Notes: generated from the letters alone by a model not told the origin. A DNA stretch of 64,000 nt from Bradyrhizobium sp. Ash2021 (GCF_031202265.1 NZ_CP100604.1:5562501-5626500), one strand, 5' to 3'; counted from the stretch's first letter, positions 7,079 through 17,690 are shown. Program-made: numbers and translations.

Positions 7079-9856
7079 ATGGTCAAAAACATTATTCTGC
7101 TTTCGGACGGGACCGGCAATTCGGCGGGCAAGGTTTGGCGTACCAACGTCTGGCGCGTGTTCGAAGGTCTCGATCTCTCGGATCATCTGCAGGTCGCCTG
7201 CTACGACGACGGCGTCGGCACTTCGGCCTTCAAGCCGATGGCCGTTTTGGGTGGCGCCTTCGGCTGGGGGCTGCGACGAAACGTCCTGACGCTCTACGAA
7301 TTTCTTTGCCGGAACTACCAGCCGAAAGACCGAATATACGGATTTGGATTTAGCCGCGGCGCCTACACCATACGGGTCGTAACCGGGCTCGCGCTAAGTC
7401 AAGGCCTCGTCAAGGGCGACACCGACGAAGAACTCCATCGCAATGCACGGCTGGCGTATAGCGCGTACCGAACGGAAAAATTCAAATCACGATGGAGGGT
7501 GGAAACATTCTTTCGCTGGGTTCGCCGGTGTGTCAGGAGTTTGTTCGGCGGCAGTTCCGTTCCGGAAATCGCGGTGGCGCCGGCGGACGTTCGTATCACG
7601 TTTCTCGGCCTTTGGGATACGGTTGCGGCCTACGGAACCCCGATCGATGAACTGACCCGGGGGATCAGCAAATGGATCTGGCCGCTCGAGCTTCCCGATC
7701 GCACGTTTGAAAAAGAGCGCATTTTGCGCGCGTGCCACGCCCTCTCGCTCGACGATGAGCGAACCACCTTTCACCCGGTTCTCTGGAACGAGAAAGGCGT
7801 TCCGGAAAACCAGCTGACCCAGGTTTGGTTTGCCGGCGTCCATTCCAATGTCGGCGGCGGCTATCCGGACGACTCGCTTGCGCAGATTCCACTGTACTGG
7901 ATCATGCAGGAGGTACGCTCGAAGAACGAGCTCAGGTTCAAGGAAGGGGTGAGTTTCGATCCGGACGTTCTGAAACGTACCGAGACGTCGCGAGACAAGG
8001 ACGGCAGGCTGTACGATTCCCGAAGCGGTCTCGGCGGCTACTACCGGTACGGACCGCGGAAACTCGTCGACCTCTGCAGTATGTCGTTTTCCAGCAAACC
8101 CGGCGACGAAGTCGAAATCGACATCGACCGGGTCAAGATCCACAAAAGCGTTATCGCGCGCGCAAAATCCGGCGCGCATGAATACGCGCCGATCGGCATC
8201 CCCGAAAATTACCTGCTTGTCTCCGACGAGGGTATCGAACCTCAAGCGAGGCTCGAATCCCTGCAGGAAGCGGCGAACCGTTGCAAGGCCCAGGAAGCTG
8301 TCTGGAACATCGTCTGGCAACGGCGGATCGTCTATTTCCTGACGGTATTCAGCACGATCTATCTTGTCGCATATCCCCTGTTCAGCGCCCAGCCCAGTTC
8401 GGCGGAGTACTCGACACGCTTTACGATGGTATCGGGCATTCTCCGCCTGCTCGGAAATGTGCTGCCGGGTATCGCATCAACCTGGATCGATGCGTACGCC
8501 CGCGATCCCAGCCATTTTGTCTTCGTCGGCGGCATCGTGGCGTTGCTGATCTATCTTGGCGCGCGGCTGGGTACCGATATTCGCAGCTCCATGCAGCTCG
8601 TTTGGCGGCATGACAGCGCCGTCGACCAGAACCTCGCTTACAAGAAATCGCTGAAGTTCAAAATCCCGCTGCTGCTCATACCGGGAGCTTTTGTCCTCCT
8701 GTATCCCCTTGTTCTCCTGTATCGACATTTCTCATTTCTGCACCTCCCCGAACCGGCGCATTCATGGATCGGACAATATTTTACAATCCCGGTTTGCGCG
8801 GTCCTGTTTTTTCTGATGCTGACTTACCTGCTGCCGCCGTGGGTGATCTATAAACTCCGCTCCCACGAATATTATCGGAAGACCATCCTTTTCCTGAAAC
8901 TTGAATTCGGACCGTTTCTTTTTGCGTACGGCCTCGCCATTGTCGTCCTCCTGTTCGCCTGCCATGTGCTGTTTGTCGTGCAGGAAACCAGCGGACTGGT
9001 GTGCCACGAGAGCGATACCATCGTGAACGCAAAAGCGCGGGCGGCGGCGCTTCACCGGCCGACGATCCTGGCAAATATGGGAGTGGGAAGCTGCAAACCC
9101 GCCAGCATCGCCACCTGCGACAGCGACAATAAACCCGCATGCGGTCCCGGAAGGCTACTGATTTGCAGCGATCACGTTGATCCCACCTGCATGCCCACCG
9201 GCACCAAGCCGGAAAATCTGCGGATACCGATGTGCACCTACGGTCCCGCGACCTGTGCGCCTCAATGTGAGGAGGAGCATAAAATCCTGGACACCAGTTC
9301 GATCTGCAACAGAACCGGTGTCTGGCTGGAAGAAGGCAGCAAATACAAATTGACCGTCACTCAGGCTTCGTGGCCATGGACGGACGGCGAGACGCCTGCC
9401 AATCTTCGAGGCTACGACATCGAGGACCTGGATAGCTGGCGCGATCAGTTGATCGCCACGGTCATATGGCCGCTGAAGCGGGCATTGTTGCAGCCCGTAT
9501 TTCGTATCGTCGCCCGGATTGGCGCGACCGGATCGGACGAGGAGTTCTTGATTCCAGAGCCGATATCGGCTGAACGGGAGGCCTACCTGCGACCGACCAA
9601 GGCCGGTGCGCTCGCCACGGCTGAGGCCGCAAAGCTCAACCGGGACGAGGCCGACAAGCTCGCCACGGCCAACGCCGCCGAACTCAAGGCCCGCGTTCCG
9701 GCGCTGACGATCGAGCAGGTCATCATCCCCAAGATCAGCGGGGAACTGTTCCTGTATGTCAACGACGCGGCCCTGCCGGGATGGGGTGACTTCCGAAGAT
9801 TCTTTTACAGAAACAACAAAGGTACCGCGAAGGTCACGATAACGCTGTTGCAATAG
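7079..9856 (+). CDS. DUF2235 alpha/beta-hydrolase with membrane domain
   Basis: This is a 925-residue protein. The first about 390 residues are a DUF2235 hydrolase domain: N-terminal LLSDGTGNSAG, nucleophile elbow GFSRGA (Ser92), LGLWDTVAAYG and GVHSNVGGGY. DUF2235 includes the Tle-type phospholipase effectors of type VI secretion, but also stand-alone proteins. After it come about six hydrophobic membrane segments (residues ~420-660), then a Cys-rich region (~655-760) and an acidic/Ala-rich helical tail. The membrane domain and absence of T6SS genes nearby argue against a secreted effector. G+C appears slightly lower than in neighbouring genes. The substrate is unknown. Confidence 0.83.
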   Translation: MVKNIILLSDGTGNSAGKVWRTNVWRVFEGLDLSDHLQVACYDDGVGTSAFKPMAVLGGAFGWGLRRNVLTLYEFLCRNYQPKDRIYGFGFSRGAYTIRVVTGLALSQGLVKGDTDEELHRNARLAYSAYRTEKFKSRWRVETFFRWVRRCVRSLFGGSSVPEIAVAPADVRITFLGLWDTVAAYGTPIDELTRGISKWIWPLELPDRTFEKERILRACHALSLDDERTTFHPVLWNEKGVPENQLTQVWFAGVHSNVGGGYPDDSLAQIPLYWIMQEVRSKNELRFKEGVSFDPDVLKRTETSRDKDGRLYDSRSGLGGYYRYGPRKLVDLCSMSFSSKPGDEVEIDIDRVKIHKSVIARAKSGAHEYAPIGIPENYLLVSDEGIEPQARLESLQEAANRCKAQEAVWNIVWQRRIVYFLTVFSTIYLVAYPLFSAQPSSAEYSTRFTMVSGILRLLGNVLPGIASTWIDAYARDPSHFVFVGGIVALLIYLGARLGTDIRSSMQLVWRHDSAVDQNLAYKKSLKFKIPLLLIPGAFVLLYPLVLLYRHFSFLHLPEPAHSWIGQYFTIPVCAVLFFLMLTYLLPPWVIYKLRSHEYYRKTILFLKLEFGPFLFAYGLAIVVLLFACHVLFVVQETSGLVCHESDTIVNAKARAAALHRPTILANMGVGSCKPASIATCDSDNKPACGPGRLLICSDHVDPTCMPTGTKPENLRIPMCTYGPATCAPQCEEEHKILDTSSICNRTGVWLEEGSKYKLTVTQASWPWTDGETPANLRGYDIEDLDSWRDQLIATVIWPLKRALLQPVFRIVARIGATGSDEEFLIPEPISAEREAYLRPTKAGALATAEAAKLNRDEADKLATANAAELKARVPALTIEQVIIPKISGELFLYVNDAALPGWGDFRRFFYRNNKGTAKVTITLLQ

Positions 9857-9881
9857 CGGTCCGCGACCGGGGCTTCGCCGC

Positions 9882-10373
9882 TCACTCCGTCTCGAAGTCC
9901 CCCGGCTGTGGAGCTGCCAGTGGGGTGAACTCGCAGCGGTCGGGCTTCAGATCCAGTAGCGGCGTCTCGTCGAGGCAGTCGAGGCCACGCACCAGGACCA
10001 CGTTGCCCTCGATGCCGACCAGCTTGACGATCGAGGTGCCGATCGGATTGGGCCTTACCGGCGAGCGCAGCGAAAATGTGCCGCGGGCCTTGCCGTTGTT
10101 TTTCGGGCTTTGCAGCACGATGTCGCGGCGCGACTGGTGCAGCCAGTAGATCACCTCCAGGTTCGAATAAAAATCGACGCCCTTGATGGCGGGCACCCAG
10201 GGCTCGAAGATTTCCAGCCGACAGACCGGACCGTCGTGACGGCCCTGCCGCGGCGTGTCGAGGCGGGACTTCCAGGGCGTGCGGATGCGGCCAATGAAGA
10301 CCAGGCCGGCATCGCGCGGGGTGGGCATATCGACGGCGACTTCGCCGTCGCGGAGTTCAGCTTCTCGAACCAT
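9882..10373 (-). CDS. tsaA: tRNA (N6-threonylcarbamoyl-A37)-N6-methyltransferase TrmO/TsaA
   Basis: This 163-residue protein has the TsaA/TrmO beta-barrel: FIGRIRTPW near residue 26, then [27 protein letters not shown], and the signature [18 protein letters not shown]. coli TrmO methylates t6A37 in threonine tRNAs using SAM. This version lacks the C-terminal extension of E. coli TrmO, as is common in alphaproteobacteria. Its start lies 4 bp after the stop of the upstream TctC gene on the same strand, so the two are transcribed together although they are functionally unrelated. Confidence 0.87.
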   Translation of the reverse strand: MVREAELRDGEVAVDMPTPRDAGLVFIGRIRTPWKSRLDTPRQGRHDGPVCRLEIFEPWVPAIKGVDFYSNLEVIYWLHQSRRDIVLQSPKNNGKARGTFSLRSPVRPNPIGTSIVKLVGIEGNVVLVRGLDCLDETPLLDLKPDRCEFTPLAAPQPGDFETE

Positions 10374-10377
10374 GTCT

Positions 10378-11349
10378 TCAATCCAGTGTTATGTTTTGTG
10401 ATTTGATCACACCCGACCACCTGACACGCTCGGCCTCCATGAATTCCGCGATCGCCGCCGGGCTGCGCGGACGGAGTGCCGAAAACCCTGCCTTCTCGAT
10501 CGCTGCCCGGAAGCCTGGGTCGTTCATCACCCGATCGAGACTATCCGTCAGAATCCGCGTGACGTCGTCCGGCAGTCCCGCGGGCACGGCAAGTCCATTC
10601 CAGACCCTCACGAAATATCCGGGGTAACCGCTTTCCGCAATGGTCGGCACATCCGGCAGAGCCGGGTGCCGTTGTGGCGAACCAATGCCAAGTGGCCGCA
10701 GCGCTCCGGATTGTATCAATGGCACCGACGTGCTGACCGATTCAAACATCAGCTGGATGTTGCCGGATATGACGTCGCTCAGCGCCGGCGCTGCGCCCTT
10801 GTAGGGGACGTGGGTCATCTCGATGCCAGCCACCTGCTTGAACATCTCGGCCACGAGATGCGTGAAACTCCCGGTTCCGGAGGAGCCGAAATTGAGTTTG
10901 CCGGGGTTCTGTTTGGCGTAGGCGACAAATTCGGCGACCGTCTTCACCGGCATCGACGGATTGACGCAAAGCACCACCGGCACTTCGGTCACCAGCGCCA
11001 GCATCCGCAAATCCCTGGCCGGATCGTAGTTCAGTTTTTTGTACAGCAACGGGTTGAGGATGATGACCGAACCGGAGGTACCGAACAGCGTATAACCATC
11101 GGGATCGGAGCGTGCGACCATTTCGGCGCCGATGGCGCCTTGCGCGCCGGGTTTGTCCTCAACGAACACCGCTTGCTTGAGGTCCTTGCCGAGGTATTCG
11201 GCCAGGAGCCGGCCAAAAGTATCCGTCAGCCCACCTGCGGCATAGGGAATGACCAGCTTGATCGGACGCGTCGGGTATTCGGCGGCCCTGCCCTGCGGCG
11301 CGGCGACGATCAGGCCGAAGGCGAGTACCGATAGAACGCGCCACTTCAT
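10378..11349 (-). CDS. Tripartite tricarboxylate transporter substrate-binding protein (TctC/Bug family)
   Basis: This 323-residue periplasmic binding protein has a signal peptide (residues 1-23, cleavage near GRAAEYP). Family motifs include [16 protein letters not shown], the [19 protein letters not shown] loop, [13 protein letters not shown], and [19 protein letters not shown]. Bug proteins are the receptor of TctABC carriers or work as orphan binding proteins for carboxylic acids. No tctA or tctB lies nearby, so this is one of the many orphans typical of Bradyrhizobium and its ligand cannot be inferred. Confidence 0.92.
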   Translation of the reverse strand: MKWRVLSVLAFGLIVAAPQGRAAEYPTRPIKLVIPYAAGGLTDTFGRLLAEYLGKDLKQAVFVEDKPGAQGAIGAEMVARSDPDGYTLFGTSGSVIILNPLLYKKLNYDPARDLRMLALVTEVPVVLCVNPSMPVKTVAEFVAYAKQNPGKLNFGSSGTGSFTHLVAEMFKQVAGIEMTHVPYKGAAPALSDVISGNIQLMFESVSTSVPLIQSGALRPLGIGSPQRHPALPDVPTIAESGYPGYFVRVWNGLAVPAGLPDDVTRILTDSLDRVMNDPGFRAAIEKAGFSALRPRSPAAIAEFMEAERVRWSGVIKSQNITLD

Positions 11350-11408
11350 GCCGTTTCCCCTGCTTTTTCAATTCGTTTCGACACTAGCGGATTGTATACC
11401 GGCCGCAA

Positions 11409-11753
11409 TCAGCCGAGCCACCATTTGCCCGACAGCATGACGATTTCGCCTGAGATCACGCCGGCAAAGATCGACTTTCGCGACAGCATGAAAACCGCAA
11501 AGCCTGCGACCACCGCACTGTAGCGCAGCCCGCCGGGCACGCTGGCGAGCGCGCCCGGTGGCTGCACCAGGATTTGCGCGATGACGCCGGCGAGGATCGC
11601 GGTCGCTACGGCCCTCACCCACACCAAGAGCTCCGAGCCTTCGTCGATACCGCCGCCGAACCACAATCCGAGCATACGCCAGATCTGGTTGGGAATGACG
11701 CCCGCGACGAACAGGATCACCAATGCGTGCCAGTCGCCTATAAAGTCGCTCAT
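11409..11753 (-). CDS. azlD: AzlD family branched-chain amino acid export subunit
   Basis: This 114-residue membrane protein has three to four hydrophobic segments (ALVILFVAGVIPNQIWRMLG, WVRAVATAILAGVIAQ, GGLRYSAVVAGFAVFML). Size and topology fit AzlD, the small subunit of the two-component AzlCD exporter of branched-chain amino acids. The ATG at 11753 overlaps the azlC stop by ATGA, indicating translational coupling. A much longer open frame extends upstream in this phase, but only as an antisense-like shadow of azlC. Confidence 0.88.
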   Translation of the reverse strand: MSDFIGDWHALVILFVAGVIPNQIWRMLGLWFGGGIDEGSELLVWVRAVATAILAGVIAQILVQPPGALASVPGGLRYSAVVAGFAVFMLSRKSIFAGVISGEIVMLSGKWWLG

Positions 11754-12487
11754 GCCTGCGCCCGCCATCGATGCACACCGTAGGCGACGGTCCCGGCGAC
11801 AACTCCACTGATGAGAATATCGACGCCGCTGTTGAGCTGCGTTGCGAGCGGAAACAGTACGAGCCCCAGCACCAGGGCCACGACATCGGCGAATTCCCGG
11901 CAGTTGCTGGCGGTCGAGAACAGGAACGCGAGCGGCGTCAGCATCAGGATCGCCGCCGCAAGCGTCTGCGACAGGTTGGCCGCAAGCGTATAGCCAATGG
12001 TGTTCGCGACCAGGCAGACGCAAACCAGCCCACAACCGAGCCCGTGGATGAAGGCGATCCGCCGCTCCCGCGGCACATGGGGCAGGAAACGGAAGCATTC
12101 GACCCACAGCGTCACCGCGGTCAGATGCGCCACCAGGATCAGGTGCCGCCGCCTGGTTTGCGGCGTGCGCATCATCGGCAACACCGACACCACCATCGGA
12201 AACAGCCGGATTGCGCTGACGGTCACCGCGATCGCCGACTGCACGATGGTCGCGCCCGAGCCGAGCGTCGAGATCAGGATGATCTGCGCCGGTCCGGCCC
12301 AGACGAAGGCCGTGCTCGCCAGTGCCCATGCCAGCGAGAAATGCGTGTCATGCGCCAGCGCGCCGATGCCGAGATAGGTCGCAAACAGCACCAGCGTGAG
12401 CACAGTGGAGCCGACCGACCGCGCGCCCCATCCGAATGCGCGGAAGGGACTTTGCCACTGTGGAGAATCGAGCGGAGGAAGCGCCAC
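11750..12487 (-). CDS. azlC: AzlC family branched-chain amino acid exporter
   Basis: This 245-residue integral membrane protein has the AzlC hallmarks: TAFVWAGPAQIILISTLGSG in the second segment, the SAIRLFPMVVSVLPMMR helix, and a distal pair of hydrophobic helices ending in VAYGVHRWRAQA. AzlC with AzlD forms a permease that exports valine, leucine and related compounds (BrnFE-like). The gene overlaps azlD by 4 bp. No regulator is adjacent. The start ATG at 12487 gives a normal N-terminus. Confidence 0.9.
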   Translation of the reverse strand: MALPPLDSPQWQSPFRAFGWGARSVGSTVLTLVLFATYLGIGALAHDTHFSLAWALASTAFVWAGPAQIILISTLGSGATIVQSAIAVTVSAIRLFPMVVSVLPMMRTPQTRRRHLILVAHLTAVTLWVECFRFLPHVPRERRIAFIHGLGCGLVCVCLVANTIGYTLAANLSQTLAAAILMLTPLAFLFSTASNCREFADVVALVLGLVLFPLATQLNSGVDILISGVVAGTVAYGVHRWRAQA

Positions 12488-12601
12488 GGGGTGCCGGATG
12501 GTGGTTTTGAGTCGTCGGCGGCATAGGGCTGGCGAACGGCGGCGGCGTCAAGCAAGCCGGGCGTCAACACAGTCATGCAGGGATGCGGGCAGATCTCCCA
12601 C

Positions 12602-12789
12602 CGTCATTGCGAGCCAACGGGTCGCGCGAACGCGCGCCCGATGACAGGCTCCGCGAAGCAATCCATGAACCAGCAAAGAAAGAATGGATTGCTTCCGCCT
12701 TCGCTCGTTGAGCTACGGCGGACAAGTCGTCGCGGAGTTTATCATCGGGCCCGCCGGAGGCGGGACCCGGTGGCTCCTCGCAATGACGT
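12602..12789. repeat. Dispersed palindromic repeat, long variant
   Basis: About 188 bp with outer arms CGTCATTGCGAG and CTCGCAATGACG, nested GAAGCAATCCAT / ATGGATTGCTTC arms, and a CCGATGACAGGCTCCGCG stretch also found inverted in the copy at 2391-2508. It fills most of the gap between azlC and the transglycosylase gene. Confidence 0.82.
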
Positions 12790-12804
12790 AGGTGAACAGC
12801 TGTC

Positions 12805-13776
12805 TCACCCCGGCACCCCCATATTCCGCAGCACGAAGCACGCGCCGCCGGCGCGGCGGATGCGGTTGCAGAGATCATCTGCGGCGGGGCGCGTGTCGGC
12901 GCCGATGCGGACCTGGTAGAACGCGCGCGTGCCGCGGCTGCGCATCACCGAGCTCAGCAAGCTCGGATCCTGATCGCCGATCACGGCACTTAAGCGTTTC
13001 ATCGCGCGCGCATACATCGCGAGCGCCTTGTCGCGGTTGAAGCCGGCGGCGAGCTGCACGCCCCACAGCTTGGCGGCGGCGAGCGTGACGTGCTGCTCGA
13101 GCTCCGTAACGAACGGATTGGGCGCGCGCTTCAGCAACGCCATCAGCTCGCGGCAGCTGGACGTCGGCGCCCGCTCGGGCATTTTTCCACCCTTCCCTGC
13201 GGTTGCCCACTCGTCGACCGTGCTGCCGGTGATGGCGACGACATAGTTGCGCGTCTCCTGCGGCATGTAGCCGGAGCCTGCGAGCCAGTCCTGCACCCGC
13301 TTCGGTCCGGCATTATAGGCCGCCGCCGCCAGCCCGAGATTGCCGAACTGGTTGCGCAGCTCGTTCAAAAACTCCGCCGATTTCGGCAGCGCCTGCACGG
13401 GATCGAAGGGATCGAGCAGCCGCCGCTCGCTGGCGGTCCCCGGCATGAATTGCGCGATGCCCTGCGCGCGCTGGCCGCTGCGGGTCACCGGTCCCACCGC
13501 GTCGGATTGAAACCGGCTTTCCTGCCAGATCACGCGCGCGAAGAACTCCAGCGGCAGGTTTTCCGCCCGCGCCGCGGATTCGATCATCAGGCACATCGCC
13601 TCGCGGGTATCGCTCTCGCGCGCGGTGTCGGGAGGCTTTGGCGCCGGGGTCGACGGTTCTTCGACGCCCGGCCGCGCAACACCGGTCTCGGCAGGCGCCG
13701 TCTCCTGAGCAACCGCCGGCGAAAGCAACAGCAGCATCGCCGCAACGCACAATCCGACACGAGGAACCGTTCGCAT
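12805..13776 (-). CDS. Lytic transglycosylase domain protein
   Basis: This exported murein lyase of about 323 residues has a signal peptide (MRTVPRVGL...SPAVAQ) and a Pro-rich linker. The Slt70-type catalytic domain shows WQESRF (catalytic Glu), GIAQFMPGTA and AAAYNAGPKRV. A C-terminal SPOR-like segment (FYQVRIGADT...GGACFVLRN) suggests binding to denuded septal glycan. The frame is open upstream; ATGs at 13776 and 13788 are both possible, and the former begins the signal peptide directly. No strong ribosome site was found for either. Confidence 0.88.
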   Translation of the reverse strand: MRTVPRVGLCVAAMLLLLSPAVAQETAPAETGVARPGVEEPSTPAPKPPDTARESDTREAMCLMIESAARAENLPLEFFARVIWQESRFQSDAVGPVTRSGQRAQGIAQFMPGTASERRLLDPFDPVQALPKSAEFLNELRNQFGNLGLAAAAYNAGPKRVQDWLAGSGYMPQETRNYVVAITGSTVDEWATAGKGGKMPERAPTSSCRELMALLKRAPNPFVTELEQHVTLAAAKLWGVQLAAGFNRDKALAMYARAMKRLSAVIGDQDPSLLSSVMRSRGTRAFYQVRIGADTRPAADDLCNRIRRAGGACFVLRNMGVPG

Positions 13777-14150
13777 TGCGGTCAACATATTACGCGATAC
13801 GCACGCGCGAGAGGAACTGTCGAAACCGGCGCGCGTTGTAAGGCCTATCAGCTTCACCGCATGGTGCGATCATGACGTGGCTATATTGGGATACTTTCTG
13901 CTCGCTTCTCGGAAGCGTTGTCTGGTTCATGACCATCGTATCCCATCCCGACGCCGAGGTCAGGGGTTTCCAGGACTGGCGGCCGCCGGGGACCAGCGAG
14001 CAGACAAAACGGCCTTAACAGGCCTCCGCCACCCAAAATCCACGCCATCTCAACCGATGTTAATTTACGTTAACGGCGCATTTTGCCGGACCCGGCCTTT
14101 CGCACGCGACAAAGCAGCGTAAAACACTCCCTCTTTATTGGGAGATTTCG

Positions 14151-14522
14151 ATGCTGGATCGACGCCAGGGCGCGCGCGACAAGGTGATTTACGGCGGCGT
14201 CGCAGAGATCGACGGGCACGGCACGACGCGGGACTGCGTCGTCCGCAATATCTCGGACAAGGGCGCGAGCCTCGAATTCAGCAACGTCGTCCAGTTGCCC
14301 AAGGAGCGGATGTCGGAGCGGATGTCGCTGCGGATCGCGCGAAAAGGTCGTTCGTTCCTGGCCAAAGTCGTCTGGTGGCGCGACAATTTCGTCGGTGTCG
14401 CCTTCAGCCCGGAGACCCCGTCCGAACTGCCCGTCTCCGACATCGAGGAGCGGCTGCGCAAGAGCGAGATCAAGAAGCGTCAGCTTCAGCGCCGCATCGA
14501 CGAGTTGCTGGGCGAACGCTGA
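14151..14522 (+). CDS. PilZ domain protein
   Basis: This 123-residue protein starts with the c-di-GMP-binding RxxxR-like element (RRQGARDKV) and continues with DCVVRNISDKGASLEFSN, a PilZ D/N-x-S-x-x-G-like motif. It ends in a basic, probably coiled-coil helix (EERLRKSEIKKRQLQRRIDELL). Such single-domain PilZ proteins act as c-di-GMP receptors; the target is unknown. The gene is monocistronic and followed by a strong terminator shared with the convergent clpA. Confidence 0.85.
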   Translation: MLDRRQGARDKVIYGGVAEIDGHGTTRDCVVRNISDKGASLEFSNVVQLPKERMSERMSLRIARKGRSFLAKVVWWRDNFVGVAFSPETPSELPVSDIEERLRKSEIKKRQLQRRIDELLGER

Positions 14523-14564
14523 GCCTCAAAGTTCCGGCGCTTTCCCGCCCCTCATCGCCAAAAA

Positions 14565-14592
14565 AAAAGGCCGGCTGTCGAGCCGGCCTTTT
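14565..14592. terminator. Bidirectional rho-independent terminator between PilZ gene and clpA
   Basis: An AAAAGGCCGGCT stem with GTCG loop pairs perfectly with AGCCGGCCTTTT. It is flanked by A-runs on the left and T-runs on the right, so it can end transcripts from both convergent genes. Confidence 0.9.
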
Positions 14593-14613
14593 CGTATTTT
14601 GATCGACGCGCTC

Positions 14614-17034
14614 TCACACCTTGACCAGCGGCCCTCGCGAGGCCGGGCCCTTGGAGCCGCCGCCGGGTCCACCCGGCTTCGGCTTACGTGGTGCTGCGCT
14701 GCGCTTGCGGGTGCCGGGCAGCTTTTCCGGCTTCGGCGTCACCGGGCCTTCGACGAACTCGAAGCCGATCTTGTCCTTGGCTTCCTCGCTCGCCTCGTCC
14801 TTGACCAGCACGACGCGGACGTGACCGCCGCCCTTGAGCTGGCCGAACAGTACCTCGTCCGCCAGCGGCTTCTTGATGTGCTCCTGGATCACGCGGGCCA
14901 TCGGGCGCGCGCCCATCTGCTCGTCGTAGCCATGTTCGATCAGCCAGGCCTTGGCGGGCTCCGACAATTCGATGGTGACGTCGCGGTCGGCAAGCTGGGC
15001 CTCGAGTTGCAGCACGAACTTCTCGACCACCATGCCGATCACGTCGGCATTGAGATGCGCGAACGAGATGATCGCATCCAGCCGGTTACGGAATTCCGGC
15101 GCGAACTGGCGGTTGATCGCCTCGTGGTCGTCGCCTTCCCGCTTGTTGCGCGTGAAGCCGAAGGCCTGGCGCGCGAGGTCGGCGGCGCCCGCATTGGTGG
15201 TCATGATCAGGATCACATTGCGGAAATTGACCTGCTTGCCGTTGTGGTCGGTCAGCCTGCCGTGATCCATGATCTGCAGCAGCACATTGTAGAGATCCGG
15301 ATGCGCCTTCTCGATTTCGTCGAGCAGCACCACGCAGTGCGGATGCTGGTCAACGCCATCGGTCAACAGACCGCCCTGGTCGAAGCCTACATAGCCCGGA
15401 GGCGCGCCGATCAGGCGCGACACCGTGTGCCGCTCCATATATTCGGACATGTCGAAGCGGATCAGTTCGACGCCGAGCGAGGCCGCGAGCTGTTTTGCCA
15501 CTTCGGTCTTGCCGACGCCGGTCGGGCCGGAGAACAAATAGGAGCCGATCGGCTTTTCCGGCTCGCGCAAGCCGGCGCGCGCCAGCTTGATCGACGCCGA
15601 CAGCGCCTCGATCGCCTTGTCCTGACCGAACACCACGCGCTTCAAGGTCTGCTCGAGATGCTTCAGCACTTCGGCATCGTCCTTCGACACGCTCTTGGGC
15701 GGAATCCGCGCCATGGTCGCGATCGTGGTCTCGATCTCCTTGATGCCGATGGTCTTCTTGCGCTTGTTCTCCGCCACCAGCATCTGCGCCGCGCCCGACT
15801 CGTCGATCACATCGATCGCCTTGTCCGGCAGCTTGCGGTCGTGGATATAGCGCGACGACAATTGCACCGCGGCTTCGATCGCCTCGTTGGTGTATTTCAG
15901 GCGATGGTAATCCTCGAAATAGGGTTTCAGCCCCTTGAGGATCGCGATCGCATCCTCGACCGTCGGTTCGTTGACGTCGATCTTCTGGAACCGGCGCACC
16001 AGCGCGCGGTCCTTTTCAAAATGCTGGCGATATTCCTTGTAGGTGGTCGAGCCCATGCAGCGGATGGTGCCCGACGCCAACGCGGGCTTGAGCAGATTGG
16101 ACGCGTCCATCGCGCCGCCGGAGGTGGCGCCGGCGCCGATCACGGTGTGGATCTCATCGATGAACAGGATGGCGTTCGGATGCGCCTCCAGTTCCTTCAG
16201 CACCTGCTTCAACCGCTCCTCGAAATCGCCGCGGTAGCGGGTGCCCGCCAGCAGCGTGCCCATGTCGAGCGAGAACACGGTGGCCGCCGCCAAAACTTCC
16301 GGCACTTCGCTGTCGACGATGCGTTTTGCCAGACCTTCCGCGATTGCGGTCTTGCCGACCCCGGCCTCACCGACGAACAGCGGGTTGTTCTTCTGCCGGC
16401 GACACAGCACCTGGATGGCGCGGTTGATCTCGGAATTACGCCCGATGACGGGGTCGATCTTGCCGTCGCGCGCCTTCTTGTTGAGGTTGACGCAATAGGT
16501 CTCGAGCGCTTCGCCCTTCTTCTTGGAATCGTCGTTGCCCTTGGTCTCGGTCTCTTCGTCGACGCCGCGAACCGGCCGCGCTTCGGAGACGCCGGGCCGC
16601 TTGGCGATACCGTGGCTGATGTAGTTGACCGCGTCGTAGCGGGTCATGTCCTGCTCCTGCAGGAAGTAGGCGGCATGGCTTTCGCGCTCGGCAAAGATCG
16701 CGATCAGCACATTGGCGCCGGTCACTTCTTCGCGACCGGACGACTGGACGTGGATTACCGCGCGCTGGATCACGCGCTGGAAGCCCGCGGTCGGCTTGGC
16801 GTCGTCGGCACCGTCAGTCACCAGATTTTCGAATTCGGTCTCGAGATAATTGACGAGACTGGTGCGCAGCTTGTCGAGATCGACGCTGCAGGCCCGCATC
16901 ACCGCCGCCGCATCCGAGTCATCGATCAGCGACAGCAGAAGGTGTTCAAGCGTCGCGTATTGATGATGACGCTCGTTTGCAATCGCCAGCGCACGATGCA
17001 GGGATTGTTCAAGGCTTTGAGAAAAAGTTGGCAT
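14614..17034 (-). CDS. clpA: ATP-dependent Clp protease ATP-binding subunit ClpA
   Basis: This 806-residue AAA+ unfoldase has an N-domain (residues ~1-145) with a two-fold Clp repeat that binds ClpS. AAA-1 carries Walker [10 protein letters not shown] at 222-230 and [13 protein letters not shown]-2 carries Walker A GPTGVGKT at 503-510, LLDEIEKAH and sensor residues. It pairs with ClpP to unfold N-degron and other substrates. The C-terminus has a basic Gly/Pro-rich tail ([17 protein letters not shown]) typical of rhizobial ClpA. clpS lies upstream on the same strand, as usual in the family. Confidence 0.96.
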   Translation of the reverse strand: MPTFSQSLEQSLHRALAIANERHHQYATLEHLLLSLIDDSDAAAVMRACSVDLDKLRTSLVNYLETEFENLVTDGADDAKPTAGFQRVIQRAVIHVQSSGREEVTGANVLIAIFAERESHAAYFLQEQDMTRYDAVNYISHGIAKRPGVSEARPVRGVDEETETKGNDDSKKKGEALETYCVNLNKKARDGKIDPVIGRNSEINRAIQVLCRRQKNNPLFVGEAGVGKTAIAEGLAKRIVDSEVPEVLAAATVFSLDMGTLLAGTRYRGDFEERLKQVLKELEAHPNAILFIDEIHTVIGAGATSGGAMDASNLLKPALASGTIRCMGSTTYKEYRQHFEKDRALVRRFQKIDVNEPTVEDAIAILKGLKPYFEDYHRLKYTNEAIEAAVQLSSRYIHDRKLPDKAIDVIDESGAAQMLVAENKRKKTIGIKEIETTIATMARIPPKSVSKDDAEVLKHLEQTLKRVVFGQDKAIEALSASIKLARAGLREPEKPIGSYLFSGPTGVGKTEVAKQLAASLGVELIRFDMSEYMERHTVSRLIGAPPGYVGFDQGGLLTDGVDQHPHCVVLLDEIEKAHPDLYNVLLQIMDHGRLTDHNGKQVNFRNVILIMTTNAGAADLARQAFGFTRNKREGDDHEAINRQFAPEFRNRLDAIISFAHLNADVIGMVVEKFVLQLEAQLADRDVTIELSEPAKAWLIEHGYDEQMGARPMARVIQEHIKKPLADEVLFGQLKGGGHVRVVLVKDEASEEAKDKIGFEFVEGPVTPKPEKLPGTRKRSAAPRKPKPGGPGGGSKGPASRGPLVKV

Positions 17035-17291
17035 TCGCGTCCTCTATGGCCCCCGGTCATCATGATCGCCATTACCCGATCAGGCAACAACAACCTTCGT
17101 CATCCCCTGTCATATAGTTACGTACGATCGTGGCGAAAGACCGGTTCCGCAACAGTGGTTTTGCTCCAAATCCGCATTGCCCACTGCTACGCAACCGCCC
17201 CCGCAAAACTACCGGGGATGCCGTCCGCTTCCGTCAGGAAAAGCAATGCAAGACCCGTTCCTTTTTTTGCCGGGCCGGCGCGCCTACGCGG

Positions 17292-17690
17292 CTATTTCTT
17301 TTCCATCACGCATTGCAGGGGATGCTGATGCTTGCGTGCAAAATCCATCACTTGCGTCACCTTGGTCTCGGCAATTTCATAGGTGAACACGCCGCACTCC
17401 CCGATACCGTGATGATGGACGTGGAGCATGATCTTGGTCGCCGCTTCCGCATCCTTCTGGAAAAACTTCTCAAGCACGTGAACGACGAACTCCATCGGCG
17501 TGTAATCGTCGTTCAGGATCAGGACACGGTAAAGGTTCGGACGCTTGGTCTTCGGCTTGACCTTGGTGATGACCGACGTCGCCGGCCCACCGGTCCCCGT
17601 ATTGCGGTTTTCGTCGTTGCTCATCCGGGGAGCAGAAGCGGCCGTGGTCGCCGGCGCGGTCGAATAAGCTTTGTCAGTCAACTGCAACAT
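17292..17690 (-). CDS. clpS: ATP-dependent Clp protease adaptor ClpS
   Basis: This ClpS fold has an Ala/Thr-rich flexible N-terminal arm and a core [16 protein letters not shown] (N-degron pocket) followed by [23 protein letters not shown] and [12 protein letters not shown]. ClpS delivers N-end-rule substrates to ClpA. Length is 132 residues from the ATG at 17690; an internal ATG at 17624 would give about 110, and neither has a convincing ribosome site. The 257-bp gap to clpA is large enough to hold a separate clpA promoter, but I see no recognisable one. Confidence 0.93.
   Translation of the reverse strand: MLQLTDKAYSTAPATTAASAPRMSNDENRNTGTGGPATSVITKVKPKTKRPNLYRVLILNDDYTPMEFVVHVLEKFFQKDAEAATKIMLHVHHHGIGECGVFTYEIAETKVTQVMDFARKHQHPLQCVMEKK

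Noticed and set aside
11771..12526. Long plus-strand open frame opposite azlC
   Set aside because: A high-G+C shadow: highly charged, low-complexity translation without homology, while azlC on the other strand has clear membrane helices.
14060..14073. TTAA-N6-TTAA upstream of the PilZ gene as a CtrA site
   Set aside because: CtrA boxes need a 7-bp spacer; this has 6 and lacks the rest of the consensus.
14395..17328. 977-codon plus-strand frame opposite clpA
   Set aside because: Antisense shadow of clpA; the minus-strand gene has all AAA+ motifs.
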